From Acidimicrobiia bacterium (GTDB taxonomy: Bacteria; Actinomycetota; Acidimicrobiia; Spongiisociales; JAHEDJ01), in assembly GCA_029210695.1 (NCBI GenBank), contig JARGFH010000009.1:26829-90828 (forward strand): a stretch of 64,000 bases of DNA. Reading direction: 5' to 3'. The position numbers and the translations under genes were made by a program. The notes under the pieces were generated by a model that was given only the letters and a program-made list of their open reading frames with translations, searched no databases and had not been told where the DNA came from. Shown one piece after another: positions 17,105 through 25,822 of the stretch (positions within the stretch are counted from its first letter, which is position 1; the number at the start of each line of letters is the position of its first letter).

Positions 17105-18556
17105 TCAGACCTGGTCGAAGTCACCGTTGGTGAGATACCGGTTGATGTCGGCGGCGGCACGGCGTCCGGCCCCCATCGCCAGGATGACGGTGGCACCGCC
17201 CGTCACGATATCGCCCCCCGCCCATACACTCTTCTTGGTCGTGCGGCCGCTCGCCTCATCGGCAACTACGGTGCCCCACTTCGTGAACGCCAACCCGGGG
17301 GCGTTTCGCCTGAGCAAGGGGTTGGCATCGTTGCCGATTGCGATGACTGCCACGTCAACGTCGATCTCGTATTCTCCGCCCTCGACCGGGACGGGACGCC
17401 GGCGACCGCTGTCGTCCGGCTTCCCGAGTTCCATCTGTTGGAGCCTGGCACTGGTGAGCCAGCCATCGTCCGTGCCGGAGAAACTCAGCGGGCTCGTCAG
17501 CAGTTTGAAGACGACCCCTTCGTCTTTGGCGTGGATGATCTCCTCGACTCTGGCAGGCATTTGCTCTTCCGCCCGGCGATAGATGATGGACGCTTCGGCC
17601 GCTCCAAGCCGGAGGGCCGTTCGCACTGCGTCCATGGCGGTATTCCCCCCGCCGAAGACCGCCACCTTCTTGCCTCGCACGTCGAAGATCGGCGTATTCG
17701 ACCCATCCTCGTAGGCACGCATCAGATTGACTCTGGTGAGGAACTCGTTGGCGGAGTACACGCCGATGAGGTTCTCGCCGTCGATGTTCGTGAATTTCGG
17801 AAGGCCGGCGCCGACTCCCAGGAAGACTGCGTCGAATCCGTCCCGACCCAGCAGGGCGTTGATTGTTGTCGTCTGACCGATGACGGCGTTCGTAATGAAC
17901 TCGACTCCCATCTGGCGAAGGCCGTCGATCTCAGCCCGAACAATCTCCTTTGGTAGCCGGAATTCGGGAATTCCGTACACCAGCACCCCGCCCAGTTCGT
18001 GGAGCGCCTCAAAGACCGTGACGTCGTGGCCGGCTTTGGCGAGATCGGTTGCACAGGCAAGGCCGGCCGGGCCCGAGCCGACAATGGCGACCTTCTTGCC
18101 GGTTCGGTAGGCCGGCACCTCAATGACGCCGAGATCGTTTAGCCGCTCATAGTCGGCGACAAACCGCTCGAGTGCCCCGATGGCGACCGACTCACCCTTC
18201 TTGGTGAGGACACACGCCCCTTCACACTGGTTCTCCTGGGGGCAGACCCGACCGCAGATTGCCGGCAGCGAATTGTCGAGTTTGACGATCAGGGCGGCTT
18301 CTGCGAAGTGCCCTTCGGCCACCAGGCTCACGAACAGATCGATCTCGACTCCAACCGGGCAACCATCCATGCAAGTAGGCGTCTTGCACTCCAGGCACCG
18401 CATGGCTTCGAGCCTCGCCATGTTCTCCGTGAAGCCGAGATTGACCTCGCTGAAGTTGTGGGCTCGGTCCGCCGCTTCTTGTTCGGGCATCCGGAGTCGA
18501 GCGATAGCACGACGTTCCCGCTTGGGTGGCCAGACATCGGGGACCTCGATGGTCAC
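17105..18556 (-). CDS. NfnB/SudA-type large subunit, GltD-like NADPH oxidoreductase
   Basis: The 483-residue protein has the N-terminal double [4Fe-4S] region typical of GltD/NfnB/SudA (CLECKTPTCMDGCPVG and CGRVCPQENQCEGAC, residues about 55-120), an FAD-binding motif VAIVGSGPAGLACATDLAKA (near 150) and an NADPH-binding motif VAVFGGGNTAMDAVRTALRL (near 290). In Nfn complexes this subunit exchanges electrons among NADPH, FAD and Fe-S clusters. It overlaps the upstream small subunit by 4 nt (GTGA). Alternatives are glutamate synthase small subunit or sulfide dehydrogenase SudA; the paired small subunit and absence of gltB here favour Nfn/Sud. Confidence 0.87.
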   Translation of the reverse strand: MTIEVPDVWPPKRERRAIARLRMPEQEAADRAHNFSEVNLGFTENMARLEAMRCLECKTPTCMDGCPVGVEIDLFVSLVAEGHFAEAALIVKLDNSLPAICGRVCPQENQCEGACVLTKKGESVAIGALERFVADYERLNDLGVIEVPAYRTGKKVAIVGSGPAGLACATDLAKAGHDVTVFEALHELGGVLVYGIPEFRLPKEIVRAEIDGLRQMGVEFITNAVIGQTTTINALLGRDGFDAVFLGVGAGLPKFTNIDGENLIGVYSANEFLTRVNLMRAYEDGSNTPIFDVRGKKVAVFGGGNTAMDAVRTALRLGAAEASIIYRRAEEQMPARVEEIIHAKDEGVVFKLLTSPLSFSGTDDGWLTSARLQQMELGKPDDSGRRRPVPVEGGEYEIDVDVAVIAIGNDANPLLRRNAPGLAFTKWGTVVADEASGRTTKKSVWAGGDIVTGGATVILAMGAGRRAAADINRYLTNGDFDQV

Positions 18557-19386
18557 GTCTGGACCTGCTCGAGGAAAGCCTCTAGTCGGTTTCGCTCGAA
18601 CCCAAGGTACGCCTTATTGCGCCTTTCCATCAGATCGAAATCGACCTCATGGGCATCGAACTCCGGCCCATCGACGCACGCAAATCGAGTTTCGCCACCG
18701 ACACTCACCCGACACCCGCCGCACATGCCGGTTCCGTCCACCATGATCGGATTGAGACTCACGATCGTCTTGATGCCGAACGGCCGCGTCACATCTGCGA
18801 CGGCGCGCATCATGGGTATCGGTCCGATCGCCAGCACCAGGTCGAGGGTTTTGCCCTCATCGATGAGCCCCTGCAGTTTCTGCGTGACGAATCCGTGGAA
18901 ACCGTAGCTCCCATCATCGGTGCATGGATAGAACTCGTCGGAGATGTCCCGGAGCGCCGGTTCCATGATTACGTACTCCCTGGAACGACCTCCAACGATC
19001 GAAATCACGTAGTTGCCCGCACGCTTGAGGGCGACGGCCGTCGGGTAGGCAATCGCAGTGCCCACTCCCCCGCCGATCGACACGGCCGTTCCGAAGTTCT
19101 GAATATGCGATGGCATCCCCAGCGGCCCTGCTACATCATGGATAGAAGCCCCGGCCCCGAGCGTGTTCAAGTGTTTGGTTGTCTTGCCGACACCCTGGAC
19201 GATGACGGCAATCCAGCCTCCGGATGCGTCACCGTCGGCGATGGTGAGCGGGATACGTTCACCATCCGCGGCTACTCGGAGTATGACGAACTGTCCGGCC
19301 CGGCGCGAGCGAGCGATCGACGGTGCCTCGATGCGGAAGTACTTGACGTCAGGCGCCAGAAAGCGTGCCTCGAGAATACGAAACAT
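18553..19386 (-). CDS. NfnA/SudB-type small subunit, FNR-like ferredoxin-NADP+ reductase
   Basis: The 277-residue protein starts MFRILEARFLAPDVKYFRIE, an FNR-like FAD domain with an RIPLTIAD flavin-binding stretch, a nucleotide-binding GGGVGTAIAYPTAVALKRAG segment, and the C-terminal [2Fe-2S] block VDGTGMCGGCRV and FACVDGPEFDAHEVDF. In Nfn small subunits the cluster is held by one Asp and three Cys, and the Asp in VDGTGMCG fits. It would take electrons from NADH or ferredoxin in partnership with the gene at 17105. ATG at 19386 is preferred over longer upstream starts that add a Cys-rich stretch unlike the family; ribosome binding is weak. Confidence 0.87.
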   Translation of the reverse strand: MFRILEARFLAPDVKYFRIEAPSIARSRRAGQFVILRVAADGERIPLTIADGDASGGWIAVIVQGVGKTTKHLNTLGAGASIHDVAGPLGMPSHIQNFGTAVSIGGGVGTAIAYPTAVALKRAGNYVISIVGGRSREYVIMEPALRDISDEFYPCTDDGSYGFHGFVTQKLQGLIDEGKTLDLVLAIGPIPMMRAVADVTRPFGIKTIVSLNPIMVDGTGMCGGCRVSVGGETRFACVDGPEFDAHEVDFDLMERRNKAYLGFERNRLEAFLEQVQT

Positions 19387-19540
19387 GATTGAGCCCATCA
19401 GGCAAACGACATTCTTCATCACGCATATTGGCGGGCAACCGGGGCAATACCCAGTGACCAAGGTCCCAACGGCCCCTCCGTGCGACCCGAACGGAGTCGA
19501 AAACCCTCACATAGACACCCGGCGGTCGGCCGGTGCACAG

Positions 19541-20842
19541 CTATTGGCTGGCCCGGCGGCGCACGCCGAGCATCCAGGCGCCGGCGACGACCGCCACCGC
19601 AGGGACGAAGGCGACACCCGTGGTGTCCGGAGTGACGAAACCGTCAAGAGCCAGCCGGGCGAAGCCCCACATGACGACCAACACGCCCGCAACTACTCCG
19701 AGGAGCGCCGCCGGTGCAGACGGGCGGTTCTCTTCGAACTGCCCGAAAATCCCAACTAGTCCCGCCAGCGGGAGGAGCAGGATGGCGAACCAGAGCGGGC
19801 GAGACCACCACCACCCGGCACTGAGCGGCTCTATTCCAAAGCCGATTCCATCGAGCCATATGGCAAGTCCCAGAACCGACACCATCGCGGTCATATGCCA
19901 CAAATAGACGGTCATGATCCGGCCGTTGCCAGCGATCACAACTGCCCATGGGAACGGGCGTTCGAGCCAGTTCGAAACGGGCCGGCTGAACACCAGCATG
20001 ACCCCGATTTGCAGCACGGCGAGCATCATGAGAGCGATTGTTGGAGGGAGGTTGTTGGTCCATTCGGATCCCGGTACGCCGACCATGCTGACCGGGTAGG
20101 GACCCGGGCCGGTCAAAGCAACGAGACCGGCGTAGCCCGCTCCCGCCAGGGCCAACGAGCCCACCCGGCTCCGCGGCAGCACATCCCGTTGCCAGAGGAC
20201 ACCGAGCTGATGGATACCAAGCCAGACGAACAGGAAGTTGGTCCAACCGACCACCGGCACCCCCATTCCATGACCAAGCCAATCGACGGCTGCGGCAATG
20301 CTGAACAGCCCGGCCGGCACCGCCCATCCGAATCTGCGGTCGAGTTCGATCATGATCGGAGCCAGCGCAACGACACCGATGTACACCGCCAGAAACCAGA
20401 GGGGAACCGCAACCACCTGCGTCCCGATCCGTAGAAGGCGGGCGTCCACGCCGGCCGTGACCAGAGCGAACGTCACGGCTACCCAGGCGCCGGCCAGGAT
20501 CATCGTCGGCCGGAGCAGCCTGGCCGTCCGGCCCTGAAGCCAGATGGCGTACCCGTGCCCGCCCCGTCGTGCGGCGGACCAGGAAACGGCGTTGGCGAAA
20601 CCTCCAACGATGAAGAACACGGGCATCACTTGAAGAACCCAGGTGAGATACTGCATCTTCGGCGCGGCTGCCAGCAGATGATCAATCTCAACTTCGCCGT
20701 CACGAACCAACACGACCGCCATCAACCAGTGGCCCAGTACCACCACCGCGATCGAGAAGAGCCGAAGGAAGTCGATGTAGCGATCTCGCTCCGGCGGTGT
20801 CCGGTCGGCCATGGTCCTGGCTCGTTTCCACATGGTCTGCAT
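19541..20842 (-). CDS. acyltransferase family 3 membrane protein
   Basis: This 433-residue protein has about ten membrane helices and the acyltransferase-3 start DRYIDFLRLFSIAVVVLGHW, where the His after Gly is the family's proposed catalytic residue, followed by VMPVFFIVGGFANAVSW. Such enzymes O-acylate cell-surface sugars or lipids (OafA-like). The ATG at 20842 has AGGAGG six bases upstream; a second ATG 30 nt downstream is possible. The gene is divergent from the TPM protein. The acceptor is unknown. Confidence 0.85.
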   Translation of the reverse strand: MQTMWKRARTMADRTPPERDRYIDFLRLFSIAVVVLGHWLMAVVLVRDGEVEIDHLLAAAPKMQYLTWVLQVMPVFFIVGGFANAVSWSAARRGGHGYAIWLQGRTARLLRPTMILAGAWVAVTFALVTAGVDARLLRIGTQVVAVPLWFLAVYIGVVALAPIMIELDRRFGWAVPAGLFSIAAAVDWLGHGMGVPVVGWTNFLFVWLGIHQLGVLWQRDVLPRSRVGSLALAGAGYAGLVALTGPGPYPVSMVGVPGSEWTNNLPPTIALMMLAVLQIGVMLVFSRPVSNWLERPFPWAVVIAGNGRIMTVYLWHMTAMVSVLGLAIWLDGIGFGIEPLSAGWWWSRPLWFAILLLPLAGLVGIFGQFEENRPSAPAALLGVVAGVLVVMWGFARLALDGFVTPDTTGVAFVPAVAVVAGAWMLGVRRRASQ

Positions 20843-20996
20843 TGGCTCCTCCTGAATTCCGGACCCTCAGAAGACCAGATGTGGGCGGTTGCTGCATCGG
20901 GGGCCCACCCTGGTTTCCGGGTCGGGGATACCTGGGCTCTCTCCGGGTCTGCCGCCGGCGCGGCTAGCGTGATTGGTGGAACCTGAAAGGAGCCTC

Positions 20997-23324
20997 GTGC
21001 GGTTGCGGCTAGCCCTGACATTTGTCCTGATGTCGACACTGCTCCCGGTGGCGGCATTCGCCCAGACGACCATTGAGTGCCCCGCGTTTGAAGGCATCAC
21101 GTGCGATGGCGCCGTCACCGATACGACCGGGATGATCCAGGACGACGCCGGTCTGGAAGAAGCGGTCGGGCGTCTCGTCGCGACGTACGGGCACGAAACG
21201 GCCGTTGTCGTCGTCGACGGCACCGGCGGTCGGTCGGTCGAGGAATTCGCCATCGACCTTGGGGACGCTTGGGGGGTCGGCGATCCGGAGCGCAACGATG
21301 GGATCGTCATCGCCGTCGACCTCGCCTCACGTATCACGACTATCCAGCACGGGCCCGGCCTCAACGATGTCCCGCGGGATTTCGATTCGATCGCGGCGGT
21401 GGCCAACAGCTTCTTCGCAGCCGGCAACTTCGACGGTGGCCTGCTCGCCATCATCGGTTCCTTGGATGAAGCCCTCGCCGCGTTCGCGGCCGGCGAAACA
21501 GCTTCGAGCAACACGGTCGGTGAGGTGATGGAAGGCTTCACGCCCGATCAGACGACCACAAGCACCGGGGGCGGGCCCAACCTGGCGATCATCGGCGGAG
21601 CTCTGGGCGTGGCATTGCTCGGCGGCCTCGGTGTAACCGGCGTAGCAGTGCGGAGTCAGCGCCGTACCCGCACCCGCCGCCTGCGCAAGGAACTCGTTGA
21701 CGGAGAACTCGCCCGTCTCGACGTTGCCGGCCACGAGCTCCCCCTGCTGCGGGACTTTCTCATGGAGGTCGAGGTCGCCACGACCGAAGCGTCGACTGCG
21801 GACATCGTGAGGGTCCTCACCGACGTGGCGGAGATCCGGCGACCCGACCTCGATGCTGCGGTTGAGGCGGCCCACCGTCACCGACTTCTCAACATCATCG
21901 ACCGGGACCGCATGATGGGTGCTGCCGAAGTGCCCCTGGAGCTTCAGGTCGCAGGCGAGAGAGATGTGCTCGAAGGGGCAATACAGGCCGCCGCCAGGGA
22001 GTCGCTGGAGATCGACCTCGACGATGAACCCACCTTCGAGGTACGACGCCGCGAGCTGACCGACTTGGTGGACGGGTTACGCCCCTACCGGGTGGCTGAG
22101 GCCAGGGCCCGAGTGGCGGCCACCGTGGACCAGCGACTGGTCGAGACTGCGATCGGGCATGCATTGCTCACCGACCTGGGCGAGCGGTTCTTGAAGGTTG
22201 CTCCGGTACTCCGCGAGACGCCGCAGGTGGGGGTGGCGTTGGAAACGCTGGAACTGGCGTATGCGACGGCGCGGGCCAAGACGGATGCTCTCGAGACCCT
22301 ATATGCACAGTTGCCCGCCTCTTCGGCTCGACCGGCGGTCGCCGCCGCCCTGGCCGACCTCGAACCCGACGCCGATCGGGCCTTTGCCCGCTATGAACGG
22401 GTCCGACAGGAACTCGACGAAAAGGCGGCCGACCTCAAGCAGGACGGACTCGACGTCGCCGCGATTGCCGCACTGCTGTTGCTCAACCGGGATGAAGGGT
22501 CCGTTCCGGAGTTCCTTGCCGCGTATAGCCGCAATCGGGACGAGCAACTCACTCCCTCTGAATCGGTGGAGTATGCCCTGGTCGGGCTCTCCAATCCGCG
22601 CCGGGTGGCGGCGATCCGGGAACAATCGAAACGATTAGGGCTTCCCGTTGCCATCACGGCCGCGCTGCTCGAGCGACGCACCGACGGGGTGGCCGTCTAT
22701 CAGGAGTTGCTCGACGACCTGGCAGAAGTGGGCCTCACCGGCGATACCCGGCGGACAATCGCCGGGATTCTGGCCGTATCGCTCGAGCCTGCTCAGGCAG
22801 TTCGCAGATGGTCGGAAGCCAGAGATGCTCTGGTGGCTCTGGGACTTGAGGGATCCTACGCCGACATCGCAGCAGCCTTCGGCGCCTCCGATGCACGCGG
22901 ACCCCGGGAGTTCGCGCTGGCCTATGCCGCCCAGCGCCAGGCGCTTTCCCGCTCCTCGATCGACGACGCCGACCGCTTCGCCCCCGAACTAGCCCATACC
23001 GGCACGTCGCGCCAGACCGATACATGGACGGGACGTCCCATCCCGGCCAGATTCGGCTCCTTCGATCCCTTCACACTGCTCTTCTACCACTGGGTCATTA
23101 CCGGCGGTCATTCCGGCAGCTATGGCTGGGAGCCCGTCTATCAGGATACTTCCTGGGCCAAGGACACGAACTCGTGGTTTGGCGGGTTCTCGGGTGGCGG
23201 ATTCGGCGGTGGCGGAGGTGGTAGTTCAAGCTGGGGCGGCGGCGGATGGAGTTCCGGCAGCTTCGGTGGGTTCAGCGGCGGTGGAGGGTTTTCCGGCGGC
23301 GGCGGTGGATCTAGTAGCTGGTAA
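20997..23324 (+). CDS. TPM-domain secreted/membrane protein with Gly-rich C-terminus
   Basis: The 775-residue protein has an N-terminal signal peptide (LRLALTFVLMSTLLPVAAFA), a TPM domain (about residues 40-160, with AVVVVDGTGGRSVEEFAIDL and DGIVIAVDLASRITTIQHGP), one membrane helix near 190-210 followed by a basic stop-transfer patch (RSQRRTRTRRLRK), then about 480 cytoplasmic, mostly helical residues. It ends in a tail of GGGG, SSSW and SGGGF repeats. TPM proteins are found in photosystem II repair (Psb32) and in membrane quality control; phosphatase activity has been claimed for the plant form. The long helical region is not typical of the family. GTG at 20997 is preceded by AAAGGAG. Confidence 0.82.
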   Translation: MRLRLALTFVLMSTLLPVAAFAQTTIECPAFEGITCDGAVTDTTGMIQDDAGLEEAVGRLVATYGHETAVVVVDGTGGRSVEEFAIDLGDAWGVGDPERNDGIVIAVDLASRITTIQHGPGLNDVPRDFDSIAAVANSFFAAGNFDGGLLAIIGSLDEALAAFAAGETASSNTVGEVMEGFTPDQTTTSTGGGPNLAIIGGALGVALLGGLGVTGVAVRSQRRTRTRRLRKELVDGELARLDVAGHELPLLRDFLMEVEVATTEASTADIVRVLTDVAEIRRPDLDAAVEAAHRHRLLNIIDRDRMMGAAEVPLELQVAGERDVLEGAIQAAARESLEIDLDDEPTFEVRRRELTDLVDGLRPYRVAEARARVAATVDQRLVETAIGHALLTDLGERFLKVAPVLRETPQVGVALETLELAYATARAKTDALETLYAQLPASSARPAVAAALADLEPDADRAFARYERVRQELDEKAADLKQDGLDVAAIAALLLLNRDEGSVPEFLAAYSRNRDEQLTPSESVEYALVGLSNPRRVAAIREQSKRLGLPVAITAALLERRTDGVAVYQELLDDLAEVGLTGDTRRTIAGILAVSLEPAQAVRRWSEARDALVALGLEGSYADIAAAFGASDARGPREFALAYAAQRQALSRSSIDDADRFAPELAHTGTSRQTDTWTGRPIPARFGSFDPFTLLFYHWVITGGHSGSYGWEPVYQDTSWAKDTNSWFGGFSGGGFGGGGGGSSSWGGGGWSSGSFGGFSGGGGFSGGGGGSSSW
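23172..23320 (+). repeat. in-gene Gly-rich low-complexity repeat of the TPM protein
   Basis: The last 50 codons encode repeats of GGFSGGGFGGGGGGSSSW type. GGT/GGC codons alternate, so the DNA is partly repetitive as well as the protein. This tail is common in TPM-domain proteins of bacteria and is not a mobile or regulatory repeat. Confidence 0.8.
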
Positions 23325-23384
23325 CCCGTCACAGCTGCCGACGATCGGATACGCTTGCGTATCGGGACTCAATGGAGGTATGCA

Positions 23385-23816
23385 ATGGCGACGATCGGTG
23401 ATGTGATATCGGAAAAAGGCTCGGACGTGGTTCGCATCGGGCAGGAAAACACGGTCTTTGAGGCAATACGGGCAATGGTCGATGCCAATTGCGGGGCGCT
23501 TCTCGTGACCGAGGACGACGAGATCGCCGGCATTATCACCGAGCGTGACTATCTTCGCCGAATCGCTCTCGAGGGCCGGACGTCCAAGAAGACCCTTGTG
23601 AAAGAAATCATGAGCGCCCCGGTCTTGTACGTGGAGCCGTCTTGTGATGTCGAAGAAGCTCTGGCTCTGATGACAGACCGAAGAATTCGCCACCTGCCGG
23701 TTGTCGCAGACGACAGCTTGAAGGGCATCGTTTCCATTGGGGATCTCGTCCGATTTCAGACCAAGGAACAGAGCTTCCACATCCAGTACCTCGAGGAATA
23801 TATCTCAGCCCGGTAG
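23385..23816 (+). CDS. tandem CBS-domain protein
   Basis: This 143-residue protein is two CBS domains and little else. CBS1 spans about residues 10-65 (VRIGQENTVFEAIRAMVDAN, GALLVTEDDEIAGIITERDY) and CBS2 about 75-135 (VEPSCDVEEALALMTDRRIR, HLPVVADDSLKGIVSIGDLV). Stand-alone CBS pairs bind adenine nucleotides and sense energy state. GGAGG lies seven bases before the ATG at 23385. The gene is convergent with the hypothetical membrane protein that follows. Its target is unknown. Confidence 0.92.
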   Translation: MATIGDVISEKGSDVVRIGQENTVFEAIRAMVDANCGALLVTEDDEIAGIITERDYLRRIALEGRTSKKTLVKEIMSAPVLYVEPSCDVEEALALMTDRRIRHLPVVADDSLKGIVSIGDLVRFQTKEQSFHIQYLEEYISAR

Positions 23817-23819
23817 CGG

Positions 23820-24416
23820 TCATTCCGGGGGCAATTGCCAAGGGTTACCCTCGATCATTCGCCCGCGATCTCGCGCGCCACGACGGGTCACGGGAATCTC
23901 ATACCCGGAATCCCCGGCGAGACGCCCTCGGTCCCGTTCCGTGAGGTCGGCGTTCGTCACGTTGAGAAACCGCTCAGCCTCCGGATCAGATCGTGCGTCG
24001 GTTCCTCGAACCCTGGCGAGGAAGGCGCGTCGATCGGCCCGTTCGGCACGCCAGCCGTCCTCTGCAGTTCGCTTCCCCGCTCTTCCGGTCGTCCAACCGG
24101 CCAACAGGAGTGCGAGGGCACCCAGTCCGCCTAATCCGGTCGTGGTGAGACTCCCGGCGCCGAACGCCAGCACTCCCAGCGCACACCGGATGTCGACCAG
24201 GTCGTCTTCAGACAACGCGAACTCGACCGCGGCCGTGCCCGCCAGCACAACCCCAAGGAATGAGGCGGCCAACCCCATAGCCCAGGGGATCAACCCGAAC
24301 GTCATCGGTCCGGAGAAGCTGTGGAATCCGGCGAAGAGCCCAAGCAGAGCCGATGCTGCCAGCAGGACAACCGTCAGCTCGCGATAGCGTGCTTGGAAGG
24401 ACGGGCAGAGTTTCAT
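23820..24416 (-). CDS. hypothetical membrane protein with cytoplasmic basic tail
   Basis: The 198-residue protein begins MKLCPSFQARYRELTVVLLA and has four predicted membrane helices (about residues 14-31, 38-62, 77-95 and 97-108), then an Arg-rich soluble tail of about 85 residues (TTGRAGKRTAEDGWRAERAD). I do not recognise the family. It is convergent with the CBS gene with only 3 nt between the stops. Confidence 0.6.
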   Translation of the reverse strand: MKLCPSFQARYRELTVVLLAASALLGLFAGFHSFSGPMTFGLIPWAMGLAASFLGVVLAGTAAVEFALSEDDLVDIRCALGVLAFGAGSLTTTGLGGLGALALLLAGWTTGRAGKRTAEDGWRAERADRRAFLARVRGTDARSDPEAERFLNVTNADLTERDRGRLAGDSGYEIPVTRRGARDRGRMIEGNPWQLPPE

Positions 24417-24533
24417 GCCTGCGCAAACTGATGATGGATGACCAACATGGGGGATCTCAATCGACAGGCAAAGCTTGTCGCTTCTCTCGTGGTTTTCACG
24501 TCTGTTGGTATTGTCGGCATCACAGGAGGTTTC

Positions 24534-24596
24534 GTGAAGCTAATTGAGTGCGTTCCGATCACGCGTGCGCCTAGAAACGCGCTCATCCACGCATGA
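24534..24596 (+). CDS. 20-residue leader ORF that copies the start of the formiminotransferase gene
   Basis: GTG at 24534 has a strong AGGAGG 7 nt upstream and encodes MKLIECVPITRAPRNALIHA, then TGA. The first eight residues equal those of the formiminotransferase-cyclodeaminase at 25823, and the DNA differences from it in those codons are all synonymous. Its stop overlaps the ATG of the next gene (ATGA), so it could supply ribosomes to the GT87-like gene. It is most simply a truncated relic of a second copy of the formiminotransferase start. Confidence 0.6.
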   Translation: MKLIECVPITRAPRNALIHA

Positions 24597-25714
24597 TCGA
24601 CCGCCGATGGCGACTCAAGCGCTATCCACAGGCCGTACTCCTGGCGTTGCTAGCCGGATGGGCATTTGCCGTGGCGGTTGGCTCCGACAAACCGGCGGAC
24701 ACCGGACTCCTCGGGGGCGACTATCCCGCCTTCTATGTCGCCGGATCCATCGTCAACGAGGGCCTGGCCGATCGCCTCTACGATTTCGAGCTGCAAGCTT
24801 CCATGCAAGCAGACCTGGTGCCGGACGGGTTCCTACCGTTTGCATATCCACCGTTTGCCGCTGCTGCCTACGCCCCGTTGGCGCTCCTGCCATATCGAAC
24901 CTCGTACGCCCTCTTCACCATCATTTCGTTCTCTGCACTCGCATTGGCGATCTGGCTCCTTCGCCCGATCACTCCGCTGGTTCGCGATTACCCGTGGATC
25001 GCTATGGCCGGTGCCGCCCTGTTCTATCCGATGCTGCGCGCGATCATCGGCGGCCAGAACACCGTGATCAGTCTCCTGATCGTGGTGGGCACCTGGCGGC
25101 TGATACGCGCCGACAGGAACTTCACAGCCGGTATCGTCCTCAGCCTTCTTGCCTTCAAGCCACAATTCCTGCTGCCGATCCTTGGAGTGGTGTGGCTGGC
25201 TCGAAAGCATCGCGCCGTGTACGGGTGCCTGGCGGGCATCGGCGTCCTCTACTTTGCCGGCGTTGCCCTGACCGGTTGGTCCTGGCCGATCGATTGGTGG
25301 TCCGAAGCGACCTCATTCGCGCTTGCCAACGATGCTGTGAACGGCCTGAATTTCGTGACCTGGCACCAGTTGGCGCTTTGGCTCGACGTCGAACCGGCAT
25401 GGATCGCTCTCTCATCGGTAACGGCAGGGTGGATCGCCTGGACTGCCTACCGACATGGAAGGAGCGACCTGTCGGGCGTCTTAGCCATGACCTTGCCCGG
25501 GGCTGTGCTGCTGGCGCCTCATGCGCTCTTCTACGACGTGGGACTCGCTCTCCCTTCACTGTTCATACTGGCCGACCGGCGCAACGGGCGCGTCGCCGTC
25601 GTCCTGTGGATCGCCGGCCTCACTCACCTGCTCGGTTCCGCCCTCGGCTTCAACCCCTTGATATTCCTGCTTCTGTTCATGGTCATCGCCACCCGGAAAA
25701 GCATCCGATCATGA
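24593..25714 (+). CDS. DUF2029/GT87-like polyprenol-phosphate-mannose-dependent mannosyltransferase-type membrane protein
   Basis: This 373-residue polytopic protein has about ten membrane helices. The N-terminal periplasmic loop contains GGDYPAFYVAGSIVNEGLAD and YDFELQASMQADLVPDGFLP, and PFAYPPFAAAAYAPLALLPY follows, the pattern of DUF2029 (GT87, PimE-like) with an Asp in the first loop as the presumed catalytic residue. The central QNTVISLLIVVGTWRLIRAD and KPQFLLPILGVVWLARKH segments also match. Such enzymes add mannose to lipid-linked glycans in the envelope. Its ATG overlaps the stop of the leader ORF at 24534. Confidence 0.82.
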   Translation: MIDRRWRLKRYPQAVLLALLAGWAFAVAVGSDKPADTGLLGGDYPAFYVAGSIVNEGLADRLYDFELQASMQADLVPDGFLPFAYPPFAAAAYAPLALLPYRTSYALFTIISFSALALAIWLLRPITPLVRDYPWIAMAGAALFYPMLRAIIGGQNTVISLLIVVGTWRLIRADRNFTAGIVLSLLAFKPQFLLPILGVVWLARKHRAVYGCLAGIGVLYFAGVALTGWSWPIDWWSEATSFALANDAVNGLNFVTWHQLALWLDVEPAWIALSSVTAGWIAWTAYRHGRSDLSGVLAMTLPGAVLLAPHALFYDVGLALPSLFILADRRNGRVAVVLWIAGLTHLLGSALGFNPLIFLLLFMVIATRKSIRS

Positions 25715-25822
25715 ACTGCCCGACTCATCCCCGGTCGTTGTCAGCCGCTCAGGGTTCTGTGGATGCCATGCTCGAAGTGGTCCGCGACGGCGCGCTGTAT
25801 CGTCAGCGCGAAAGGAGGCCTT

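Noticed and set aside
17031..17196. Longer starts (17196 or 17079) for the Rieske-ThDP fusion.
   Set aside because: The added residues are Ser/Thr/Arg-rich with no family match and the upper part overlaps nfnB; GTG 17031 has the strong GAGGGGAG.
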